DNA of 64,000 nucleotides, taken from positions 38,381,120-38,445,119 of the forward strand of contig NC_084887.1 in NCBI RefSeq assembly GCF_958979055.1, written 5' to 3'. Shown piece by piece: positions 37,406-48,600 of this stretch. The position numbers and the translations under genes are program-made. Positions within the stretch are counted from its first letter, which is position 1. Each line of letters opens with the position of its first letter. Source of the DNA: Alnus glutinosa (Eukaryota; Streptophyta; Magnoliopsida; Fagales; Betulaceae). Under the pieces are notes generated by a model, which was not told where the DNA came from, did no database searches, and saw nothing but the letters and a program-made list of their open reading frames with translations.

Positions 37406-39327
37406 TAGGGATGTAAATAAACCAATCCGTTCAACAACTCGCTCAATACCCGCTCGGTTTAGCTCGATTCGAACTTGAGCTCGATACTGTAGAAACTCAA
37501 TCGTTACTGTAGAAACCCGCTCGATTAGTAAGTGATACATACTCGACTCGCTTGACAAAACTCGATATGAGCTCGCGAGCTCAGCTCGTTTAAAGCTCTA
37601 CCGGATTGCTCGCCCGGCTTGTTATTCCGACTCGTTAGCTAGTTCATATCTTACATATATGTTAGTAAATAGTAAATATAGTATTGCATATTAATTATAA
37701 TATTTTGATAACAATATTTAGTATGTTAAATTAACATATTAAGTTATTAATAGTTAGTATATAAGCCCCCCTCCCCCTTTGGGCTGGTGTGGAGATAGGA
37801 AACCCCTCACTGAAACCCTAGCCCCCCTCCCCCTTCCCTGAGTCTTTTCCCCCTCCTCCACCCTTTCTCCCTCCGTTTCCCCGATTCCTTTCTCCCACTC
37901 CCCTTCCTTTCTCCAGTCCCCACGGACTAGATCCGTTTGTGGTTTTGGTCCTCCTAGTCCTCTTGGACTATGGAAGTTCAGTTTTTTTTCTTGTTTTTTA
38001 GTTTTGTTTTGGCAGGTAAACTCACTGGAGAAGGTGCTGGAGGGGAGTGGTCGTCCCGTGCGTGCCGACGGCGGAGATCTTGACCGAGTTTTCAAACGTT
38101 AGTTTTCTTGGAGGTCAGATCTGCGATTTTTCGTCGTCTTCTGTTGGACACGCGCCCTCCAGGCTTCTTCGCCGTCGCTTTCTGGTGCTGCAGCCGCTTT
38201 CTACGGCTGTGCTTAGTTCCTGTTGTCGGCGCGTGATCATCACGCGCTTGGGTGGTTTCTGTTTTGTGTTGCACGTGATAACCATGAACCATTGTTTTTG
38301 TTGTGTATGGTGAAGATTAGAGGCTTTTGGTGAACGATCGCTGTTGGGGGTCTTCTTGCGGTGGCGCGTGTGCCCCACGCGTTGCCTCTGCCAGCGATCC
38401 TCCTAGAATGCAGTTTATGTATTGGGTTTTTCCTGTACCTGTGTGTTTGTTTGGCAGTTTGCTTTGTGCTTATTAACTTAGTCATTGCTTTTAGCCCAAA
38501 ATGTGTGATCGACTCTCTGTTCAAGTATAAGTTTATGTCACCGCAAAGACATCTTTTTGATTGGCCAAGTTTTATTTGTAGCATTTTGTCTATAATGGTC
38601 TGAGTCGGCTGTTGACTCAGTTGGATATATACCTTTATGGTGGTGGCTTATATACACCTCTATGGTGGTTCTTGTGTACACTTTTATAGTGGCTTGTTAT
38701 GTACCCTTCTATTGATTAATGAAAATTAATCTTTCTTAAAAAAAAAAAAATAGTTAGTATGTAACAATATAACAATATTAAATAGTTAGCATATATATAT
38801 ATAAACACATATATCACATCACACATGATTAACAATAGTTATATATTATATTTATATTATAGTTATTTAGTTATATAGAATATATTAGACTTACGATTTG
38901 TTCACATTATACATGTACCATAGTTTATACTATCTAGTTATATATAATAACATGTTGTTAATTTATTACTTATAAACTATAGTTATGTACTATATTTTAT
39001 AATATGCCTTATATAATTACATATTATATATTTATGTTATTAATAAATGCATAGAAGTTGTTCATAAACTTTAGCTTGAATTCTGCTTTGATCACTTTTT
39101 GAGTCTACCTCGAGCTTTAGTTCAGTTGAGCTTGTCGAGTAACCCGGCTCGGCTCGAATGTCATTTTCAACGAACTTGAATTTGAGTTCTAGCTCGCTCG
39201 AGTTTTAAACGAGCCGAGCTTGAACATGCAATTTATAGCTTAACTCAAATTCGAGTTCGACTATTTACGCTCGACTCATAAACGAGTCAATCTTAAAGTC
39301 TTCAAACTCGGCTCGATTAGATCCCTA
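37406..39327. mobile_element. hAT element with perfect 8-bp TSD
   Basis: The ends are TAGGGATGTAAATAAACC and CTCGATTAGATCCCTA, a known hAT terminus style. A perfect TSD CCCACTTC flanks it (37398-37405 and 39328-39335). The paralogous place in the intact gene (about 47490, ACCCTTCAATAGATTT) shows the uninterrupted site, so the insertion happened after the duplication. Subterminal arms are rich in GCTCG/CGAGC repeats. Apart from the 1-kb retroposon nested inside, it holds no transposase. Confidence 0.88.
37761..38750 (+). mobile_element. Poly(A)-tailed retroposon nested in the hAT element
   Basis: TAGTTAGTAT occurs just before (37751-37760) and just after (38751-38760) the insert, which ends in about 13 A residues. 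The 5' end is C-rich (GCCCCCCTCCCCCTTTGGGC), unlike the AT-rich host element. The 3' end has repeated TATATACCTTTATGGTGG-like phrases before the tail. Size and structure suggest a non-autonomous LINE-like retroposon. The open frames of 80-114 codons inside show no recognised domain. Confidence 0.75.
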
Positions 39328-39807
39328 CCCACTTCAATAGATTTTTTTAACAAAGTTTTCCAGGGTTTTCAAAACCTCCACTCATGACATACTCTGTGAA
39401 ATCTGTCTAAAGGTTTTGTACGTTCCTACGTGTCTGAGATGCACGTACGATCGATTTACTTGTGAAATTGAATCAAGTTTCACATGAACAATGAGCCAGA
39501 AAGGCATACCTCTCCATGGACTGATTTTCCAGCTTCCATCATTAGCTGTACATGTCTGTGTACCATTAAAACTCGTGAGTATTAATTCTATCTTCTTTTT
39601 TGTCATATACTACATATATATATATAACTAGTGTATTTATTGAATAGAAAGAGAGATTAAAAATCATAACGAACTGTGTCTTAAGTTCTTTTATACGAGA
39701 TACATATATAATCCTAATCTCTTTCTCGCAGGTGTTTGTGGAACGACCGTGATATACACTGTATCATTAAATATAATATCTTAATTATGTACGCAAATAT
39801 TATTAAA

Positions 39808-40832
39808 AGGATCTGGCTTAGGTATTGTAGTTTTTTTAAAAAATAAAGGGCTCAGATTTATTTTCTCAAAAAAAATCTAACAAGCCAGAAAACGTCCGTT
39901 TGAGGATGGTTTATGACGTCCGTTATAGTCCCATCACATGGTCCAAGGAACTTCTCTCTTTTCGTGAAGCTTCCGCAGAAGGTTTTGTTTATCTCTCTTT
40001 TACTCATATGGTTGTGTCTCTGTGCGAAAGGGGGTGCGTAGGATTAGAGTCTCCTCCGAACTGTATTCCCAGGTCTTCCGAGAGACCTCCATGATAGCTT
40101 TGGCTCGCACAAAATCAAAAGCTAGCAATCTGGCAAGACCGAGCTGTCTCTTTCTCTAGCTTTGCTTCACTTTATCGGATCTTTGGCTATAAATCAAACA
40201 TGTTGATGATGTGCGAAGGTATAGATCAGACATGGTTCAATTTCTATATGAAACATGCTTTGACCCATCAGATACTCGTTGTATTTTTGGGCATTTGGGT
40301 TTGGATCTTTGATGCCTCGCTGTCTCTTCTTCTTCCCTAGGCCTCTCTGATTTTCTTGCACTGTTGGGTGATTTTCTTCTCACTTTGCACTGTACTCTCC
40401 CTCGGATCCGGCTCAGCGGCTCCGTCCCAGCATTTCTCTTCGACCGCTTCTGTCGTTAGAATTCCCGGCCTCTCTGGCCACGCAAAGCGAGCTCATAGCC
40501 GTTGATCTGAGCAACAACGAGCTCCAAGGCCTCCTACTGTCGTTCATGGCGTTAGTTGCCAAAGCTCTGTGCTTTGTCATTTGAGAACAACAAGCTCTCC
40601 GGTATTCTGTCAGGGTGGTGAGCAAAAGTCGCTGACAGAGTGTAAAAGAGCTTTGAACCTGTATTTCCTTGAACCATGTGACATGACTATAACGGACGTC
40701 ATAAACCATCCTCAAACAGACGTTTTCTGGTTTGTTTTATGATTTTGAAAAAATAAATCTGGACCCTTCATTTTTTTTTTTTTACAGCATATTTGCTGTA
40801 GCTTAAAACTACAACACTGAATCTAGATCCTA
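39808..40832 (+). mobile_element. Long-TIR Mutator-like element carrying an LRR gene fragment (Pack-MULE candidate)
   Basis: About 150 bp at each end are inverted copies: GGATCTGGCTTAGGTATTGT against the reverse complement GGATCTAGATTCAGTGTTGT, then AGATTTATTTT, CCAGAAAACGTC(C/T)GTTTG and AGGATGGTTTATGACGTCCG. Between the arms, about 40330-40620 encodes broken leucine-rich-repeat text in the plus direction (RIRLSGSVPAFLF, AVDLSNNELQG, FENNKLSG), similar to plant receptor-like proteins. Long TIRs plus a host-gene piece fit the Pack-MULE pattern. A 9-bp TSD was not clear. Confidence 0.62.
40330..40620 (+). pseudogene. LRR receptor-like gene fragment inside the Mutator-like element
   Basis: The three plus-strand frames together give LRR phrases: LRIRLSGSVPAFLFDRF, ELIAVDLSNNELQGL and LSFENNKLSGILSG, matching the LxxLxLxxNxLxGxIP consensus. 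The frame changes between phrases, and there is no start, signal peptide or transmembrane segment, so it is a captured and broken piece. The minus-strand frame there is a shadow. Confidence 0.55.
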
Positions 40833-40867
40833 AATCTTATATATATATATATTTTTTTTACAGAAAT

Positions 40868-41060
40868 TAACTATAAATTGATTTGTAGCCGATTCTTATA
40901 AACCAGTCTAATTATAAAGTGACATGTGTCTTTTAGCACGTGAGAATTACATATTTTTTTAATAGCAAGTGCTTTCTCATATGCTTTAAGAACATATGTT
41001 ACTTTATTATACTGGTTTGTAAAAATTGGCTATAAACTAGTTTGTAACTAATTTGTCTTT
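40868..41060. mobile_element. Foldback MITE candidate
   Basis: GTGACATGTGTCTTTTAGCA on the left is mirrored by TGCTTTAAGAACATATGTTA on the right, and TTATAAACCAGT by ACTGGTTTGTAA. The element is about 190 bp, AT-rich and non-coding. It is followed by a long T-run and (TA)n (41089-41113). Confidence 0.4.
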
Positions 41061-41639
41061 TTTTTTTTTTTTTTTTTTTTTTAAATGTATTATATATATA
41101 TATATATATATATAATATTAGTTTTTCTTTTTTCTTTTTTTATTAAAAAAAAAAACTATAGTGGAAAAAGAACCATAAAATCTAACTGAACTAGCCAAAA
41201 GATATTTTGATTTGGATTGATCCAATTCCATATATAAATCGATTTGATTTGGGGTTGAATTTTATAGTCTTTTTTATTTTCTTTTGTGGATACAACTAAT
41301 TGTCTTAGCACCGAACCAACCAAAATGTAGTTGCAACATTCGAAAGAGAGAGGGAGTTGCTGGAGAAGGGGGTTTCGTGAATTCTTGCTATTCGTGCCGT
41401 TCATTGGGGAATGGGGGCGGACTCGGCCGCTATGAAGAAGTCCATTGAAGTTTTTATTGAGCCTCTTGGAAAGATAAATATTTGAACCTCCTCATTTCAA
41501 ATATCAAAATCATACACGGTAGACAAGCATGGTAGTCTCTCGGGATTCGCGGCAATGAACAACCAATACAGGGTAGTTTATGTGACTTGAGTATTTGAGT
41601 GTTACCTATTAAGATAGAGAGCTCGAATACCTGTTTTTA

Positions 41640-41990
41640 GATGCGTTAGTTAATTTGTGTTTGCAGGTTAGGTTTGGATTGTGTTGAAGTATGTGTACAA
41701 GATTATATAGATTAATCTTAATCTGATTCATTAAATTAATTGAGTTAGACCCTTCAATCATAACCCGCTAAATTTGTATTGAGTTCGCATCGTCATCTAG
41801 TTTGCAGGTCGTGTAAAAAAATTTATAGTCTTTATGTCGTGTGTTGGGTTCAAGTTATGTTGAGTCATGAGTATAAAACTATATAAGTCAACTATAATCC
41901 TGTTCATTTAATTAAACGGATTAGACTCATCAATTCTAACTTACGAATTTTGTGTTAGATTCATATCGAGTTTACGGGATGTTTCAAAAA
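41640..41990. repeat. Duplicated hAT-MITE-like sequence
   Basis: Two neighbouring units share GTGTTG-GT--GAGT, AAGATTATATA or AAACTATATA, then CATTTAATTAAA and TTAGAC-C-TCAAT. They resemble the element piece near 10.85-11.03 kb. Both are decayed and non-coding, located downstream of the MADS gene stop. Confidence 0.45.
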
Positions 41991-42628
41991 TTGCCTGCAC
42001 TACTTACTATGTCCGAGCCGGTAGAGTTCGGATTGCATCAACAGAGTGAACTTGGGAACTTGTAATGAATAAAAGTGTGGTTCTTAACATTACTCTTTAG
42101 AATTTAGACTATAAATTATAGTCTATGCCCAAGTCTTAAAAAAAATTTGCAGAGTTCTTTTTCATAATGCACTGGTCACACTGATTCCAGACCACATAAT
42201 TGGTCAACGTGATGAGAATTACATAGATTACTAGCACAGAATATATAATCCAGCATAGACAAATATATTATTACACTGCTATAATATCACAACAACACAG
42301 AGATCAAAGCAGTCCAATAATAAGAGAAACCCAAGCTATAGGTGGACCACTGGAAATGCCACTCTGCATGCAGGAGCATATAATGGTATGATATATGCCA
42401 CGACATTGACACGTAACTCATGACAATTACACCTGGCAAAGAAGTATATGGACATTGTTGGTAGGCAACTGCCAGGTGCCTGAACTAAGCTGTACATATA
42501 CATATGACTATTTTATTAAGTTCCAGACGCGGTAGGGACATTATATAAGTTATCAGCTTGGGAGAAAGACTGGAATTGGAAGAAAATAGTGACACTTGTG
42601 CTCGAGGCCACAAACTGCTGTTTAAAAG

Positions 42629-45600
42629 TTAAAACAACTGAAGCAAGGTCTCTTGGTGTGGACTCAGTGGAGGCGTGCGGCCTTTAGAATGGCTGTTGGA
42701 CTCCTGTTCCAGAGGATGATTATAGTGAGAGCCGGGGTTCTCACTCATCATTGCTGCTATCTGAAGTCATAACACAAGATGCGGAAGTCAAATACAGATT
42801 GCATAACTAGTGAGTAAACTTCTCTCAAATTTCTTTCTTTACTTACCTCTTCATCCTGCATGCAAGTATCCTCTTCTCTCGGTTGTTTTCCCTGTTCATT
42901 ATGGAGACGAAGTTAGAAAGATTATATAAAGATGAGAGTTGATGTGGTGTCTGAATGACAACATGCTGTTTGTAAATGATGCTGTATATTTGTATGTGTG
43001 TATGCTAATGAACATTAGCGTGGTGAAATATGAAGATAATTGTTAATACATGCATCACAAGGTTTACTTCTTCCAAGGCATTGGCTGTTTGATAGCATGC
43101 ATGGTTAGCACAATCCTAAGTCACTCCCTCTATATTGTTAAGTACCAAAGCGATGTCACCTCTCACCGAAATTTCTGTTAACTCTCATCCTTCACTAGAT
43201 TTTTGATGTAGGACAGGCGGTGGCACACTTTACCATCGGATCTTATAAAATCTAGAGACAAATGTTTATGCTTTGTGCTGCCTTACCAAATGTTGGTATA
43301 TATAGAGAGACTAGAACGTAGTTACAAGAGTTTAGGAGATTAAAGTTCTGATGAGAATGAAAGACTACAATCTGATCTAAATATTTGAATTCATACTAAT
43401 TATCTTATCACTAGTTCTTGTCATTTAGGTTTTATCTTCATCTTGAGAACGCATATCTAGCTGAGGGCTAGATATGTCTTTAACACGCCCCTGCAATCTC
43501 AATGGTATAGGGAGAACGTTGAGATTGGTACGAAGGAAAGCAAACTGGGCGGAGGAGAGAGACTAGAACGTAGTTACAAGAGTTTAGGAGATTGCAGTTC
43601 TAATGAGAATGAAAGACTACAATCTGATCTAAGTATTTGAATTCAAACTAATTATCTTATCACTAGTTCCTATCATTTAGGTTTTATCTTCATCTTGAGA
43701 ACTCATAGAAGTAGGAACTTTATCTTGGGAACGCATATCTAGCTGAGGGCTAGATATGTCTTTAACAGACCTGATGGCAGGCGTATCGGCCGTCAGGTTG
43801 AGGATGACGCCATTGGATCAAGGGATGGTAGGAGTTCACCGACGGGAGTGATTATTGCAGATCATTAATGAGCCAAAATATTGACCAAGAAGGAAAGAGA
43901 CGACTACTTGATCCTGTTAATTGAAAGATTTCCGGTATGATAGCTTTCCATATTTCCTTAATTTTCCATCTAGAAAATTCCCAAGTGAGGACAAAGTCAT
44001 TCCATAATTATTGTATTTTTCTTCTTTGTTATTTCCATTCGTAGGAGATTTATTGCCTTTTGTAGCTTTAGGATTTTACTAATAAGTTTGGATTAGTTGT
44101 ATTGAGAATTCAGTTTCTACCATCAATAATATTTCTGTTTTCACTATCAACGTTGTGTTGATTTGTATATTGGAAACACAGTTTTCCCATTCATGTTTAT
44201 CGCTTCTGCTACAACAATTGGTATCAGAGCCTTGACTATCCTGGTATGATGGCAAACGACGGAAACGCAAGCAACCACTATGACGTCGAATAATGTGTAA
44301 TGCAAGCCCTTCGAGCAGTTGTCGGCACGCTCATGGTCAGTGGTTTGACGGTATTGAACGCACATTGCAGGAGATACAACAAACCATTGCTGGATTTGGG
44401 TTCAATGGCAACAAAAACATTAACCCCAACCAGAATCACGCCAATGAAAAGGCTCTTGGCCATCCGGGTCGAGATCATGGCCTGAACCTCGACGGAGGCA
44501 CTGCTTTTAAAGAATTTTCTAGTAATGAGGAACTTGAAGGTTTTGAAAATGGGGGCAGTGGCGGTTGGCAACAGCAGGAAAACTCCCACAACTTTCGAGT
44601 CAAGATTGACCTTCAATGTTTCAATGGTCATCTCCATGTTGAGAATTTCCTTGATTGGCTCCTCGAAGTGGAGAATTTCTTTGATTATATGTAGGTTCCG
44701 GAAGCACAACAGGTGAAGTTAATAGCGTACAAGTTGCACGGCGGTGCTTCAGCCTAGTGGGGACAAACGCAAATTAATTGAAGGTGGCAGAGTAAGCAAC
44801 TGATCCGTACGTGGCTCAAGATGAAGAGACTGATGATGGATAGGTTCCTACCACCAGATTACGAGCAAATCTTGTATCAGCAATATCAAAACCGCAGGCA
44901 AGGAACTTGGTTTGTTAGTGAATATACGGAGGAGTTCTATTGGTTGGACTTGCGAAATAACTTTTCGGAGACGCAAGGACAAGAGGTCGCATGGTACATT
45001 GGTGGGTTACAAGTAGCTATTCAAGATCAAGTCACCCTCCACACTATTTGGATGCTATTGACAGTAGTCAATTTAGCTATGAACTTTGAAATGTAGCTGG
45101 CACGACAACCTGCGCAAACACAACCCTTCAGATAGGTGGTAAAGATAGCTGAGTCTCATACACCGGCGAACCATCAACAAACACCACAAGCCTGACGGTC
45201 CTAGGGAGAGAGCAGTAGTACCCAAACACCCAAAGTGTCAACCGCCCCAATTCAAGGAAGAGGCCCCAGTAACAACCACCTTTATGCGCAACTGGCATTG
45301 GGAAAATGTTTTCGTTGTGGCTAACCGGGTCATCGCTTGAATGGGTGTCCAAACAGGCGGACATTAAACATTGTGGAGTCGACAAACGAAGAGGGAGACC
45401 CATTCGAAGAGGCCAACGAGATTGGAGGAGAGGATCTAGGAGATTATGCTGGGGGAGAAATTGCGGAAGGTGACAGTGGGGAATTTGTCAATTGCGTCAT
45501 CCAATAGTTGTTGCTAGCATTGAAGCAAGAGGAGAAGACGCAATGGCACAACATTTCCAAGAATCACTACACCACCAACCAAAAAGTGTGCAATTTGATA

Positions 45601-48600
45601 ATTGACAGTGGGAGTTGCGAGAACATCGTCTCCAAGGCCCTTGTCGCAGCCTTGCAACTGAAGACAAAGAAGCACTCAAGCCCCTATAAGATTTGCTGAA
45701 TCAAGAAGGGAGCAGAGACACGGATAACTAATACTTGTCGAATTCCTTTTTCTATTGGTAAATTTTATAGGGATAAGGTTACATTGTGGAGATGGATGCC
45801 TGTCATGTACTGTTGGGGAGGCCGTGGCAATATGACGTGGATGTCACTTATAAGGAACGTGACAACACATAATTATTCTGGTGGCATGGTCGAAAGATCG
45901 TGTTAGTACCGTCGGGTGAAAAGAGTCCCCTCCCCAAAGCTACAACAGTGGAGGGATTGTCCTTCCTCATAGTAGATGGAGGACAAATCATGGAGGATGT
46001 GAAGGAAGTAGGGGAGCTCTTGACGTTGGTGGTCAAAGGCAAGGAGTTGGTACAAGCAGTCGTAGACCCGGCAGAAGTACATCTATTGAAAGAATTTAGA
46101 GACATCACACCAGTCGAGTTGCCGAATGGTTTGCCTCCCATGTAAGACATCCAACACCATATCGACTTGGTGCCCGGTGCAAGCCTCACAAAACTTCCAC
46201 ACTGGTACTTAGGGAGGATTTGATTCGCAAAGGGCTACTTAGGGAGAGCATGAGTCCTTGCGTGGTACCTGCCTTGCTAATCTCGAAGAAGGATGGGAGT
46301 TGGAGGATGTGCGTAGACATACGTGCCATCAACAAAATCACGATGAAGTATCAATTCCCCATCCCGCGATTGTCAGACATGCTGGACATGTTGGTGGGGT
46401 CCAAGGTTTTTTCCAACTCGACCTGCGCAGTGTACCACCGAATCAAGATGAGGCCAATAGACGAGTGGAAGAGAACTTTCAAAATGAAGGAGGGACTGTA
46501 CGAGTGGTTGGTGATGCCATTTAGGCTTTCCAACGCGCCTAGCACTTTCATGCGCGTGATGAACCAAGTCTTGAACCATTCATCGGTAAATTCGTATATG
46601 GAGCAATGCGTCTATGGTTGGCATAGGGGCCGTCATGTCTCAAGAAGGGAGGCCTGTCAAATTTCATGGAGAAGATGAATGACTCAATGAGGCCTGGCAG
46701 AAGTGGACCACATATGAGCTGGAGTTCTATGCAGTCGTTCGCTTTGAAGCATTGGGAGCACTATTTGATCCAGTGGGAGTTCGTATTGTAAATAGCGATC
46801 ATTAGGCGTATTATTCAATTCATGAATCTATGTTTGTCTCTTTCTATAAATTATTGTCTTGTATTATCTTTTGAAGATCATCATTTATCATATTTTATAA
46901 ATTGAATGTCAAACATTGAGTTGCTTTGCACTCTGTTTTCTTCCCCTCTACTTTTAGTAATTACAGCTATACTTGAGTTAAGACTTCTATATCCTTTTTC
47001 TTCTTGTGTTGCCTGCTGGACCAATCGATCCCGCATCAAATCTCCCTCCCCAATCATGCCCCACATCACCATACTCATAATATATGTGTACAAGTATATG
47101 TACGATTTGAGAGAGGGTTTTCTCTATCTTTTATCAACCTCTATACTTAATGATCCTATTCTGTTCTGTACTTGGATATGCATTGGCACTAAATAGACTA
47201 CTACAGTTAGATTAGAGTTTGCAAATAATGCTCTGCCTGGAAGGCTACTACAATTAGATGACATAATTATAAAGGGTAAAAGATTTCAAAGCCATAAGTA
47301 AACTAACTTCATATAACCTTATTCAAACCAGATATTTCTCAGAAGCACTGGAAAAGACAAGCCCTTCAACCTGCCCCCGAATGCCAAACTATAGGTTTGT
47401 TACCCAAAAACCACGTATAGATCAACTAAGTCGATAACACTTTCGAATTTGGATTAAATGTCACCCTGAAACAATATGAGACACAACCCTTCAATAGATT
47501 TTTTAACAAAGTTTTCTGCAGGGTTTTCAAAACCTCCACTCACATACTCTGTAAAGCTGTCTCAAGTTTTGTTCCTAGCTGAGATGCACAATTTACTCTG
47601 TGTTATGCATAAGTTTCACATGAACAATGAGTCAGAAAAGCATACCTCTTTATGGGCTGATTTTGAAGCTTCCATCAATAGCTGTGTCTGTGTACCATTA
47701 AAACTCGTGAGTATTCTATCTTCTTTTTTGTCATAATACATAACTAGTGCATTTATTGAATACAAAGAGAGATTAAAAATCATAACGAACTGTATCTTAA
47801 GTTCTTTTATACAAGATACATATATTAGGCTTCACATAGGTGAAAAAAAAAAAAAAAAAAACCACAATAAAAACGTTTCTCCCCACATGTTAAGTTATGG
47901 AACTCTTGCAGGTGTCTGTATAGTGTGCACAGATCCATTCATTCTGACAACTACAAACATAGCCTAGTTTCTTGCCTGCAACTTGTGACGGGGGTTTAAA
48001 GTTTATTTTCTTTATTTGATTTATGCAACTGAATTGAAGTTTGTTAAGAATGCTTAATCACTGCAATAAAATTTGAGACATAAAATCCTAAAATCATGTC
48101 TGCCTGAACCTTTCCCAGTCAAACTCGTCATTATAACAATGTGAAAACCTAAATAAGTTTCTCTAAAAGAAGGGAAAAAGGCAAATAATCCTTAGAGGTG
48201 AGAGCACATGAACAAAAAAACATTGTGGTATTGAGAACATATGATGGTGGGTATCTAATACAGGTACCTTAACCAACTGCAAGCTTGTGTGCAGTGCATT
48301 CATGGTCTTTAGAGGATGTCACCATATAGAGAAATATGACTGGGCAAGGGCAATGCCTGCCTTAAGCTACTTAAAGCCATTCTTCGATATTAAATCAGTA
48401 TGACCAGTTTTTTGTGTGTTGTGGGGGGAGTATCCTTTAAACTAACATGAAATGTTCCACATTAGTGTTGGTTACTGAACTTGATTTAGTGAATATTCAT
48501 TTCTAATTTATTCTAGATTTATGGAGTTGAAGGGTCATTCATGCATGTGAGTTATTTAGGATTTATTTTTATGTGGGAGTTACATATGATGTTATTGAGG

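Larger units (their letters stand above)
36651..39555 (-). pseudogene. Decayed duplicate of MADS exons 5 and 6
   Basis: On the minus strand, 39510-39555 corresponds to MADS exon 5 (42 nt in the intact gene). Here it is 46 nt because of a 4-base insertion, so the TQLMMEAGK-like frame is lost. About 36651-36698 corresponds to exon 6 (LREEKTCMEEE-like reading). Its acceptor is kept, but its donor reads GAAAGT in place of GTAAGT. The place where exon 7 should follow (around 36540-36570) jumps straight from 3'-UTR-like to intron-like sequence, so the terminal coding exon is deleted. The intron between these two pseudo-exons holds the nested hAT/retroposon insertion. Upstream exons were not part of the duplication as far as I can see. 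Confidence 0.75.
42892..47645 (-). other. MADS gene intron 5, invaded by a Ty3/gypsy element
   Basis: This 4.75-kb intron holds a direct repeat (43305-43766) and the broken Ty3/gypsy element (about 43.9-46.8 kb). Near its 5' side (47480-47645) it is alignable to 39335-39509 of the decayed duplicate. The intron ends are GTATGC and TGAACAG on the minus strand. Confidence 0.7.

Noticed and set aside
37754-38584. Protein-coding gene in the C-rich insert
   Set aside because: Frames on both strands are short and without domains, and the segment has retroposon hallmarks (TSD and poly(A)).
43305-43766. Pair of LTRs bounding a full element
   Set aside because: The copies are only 70 bp apart with no primer-binding site or coding sequence between them, so I list them as a direct repeat only.
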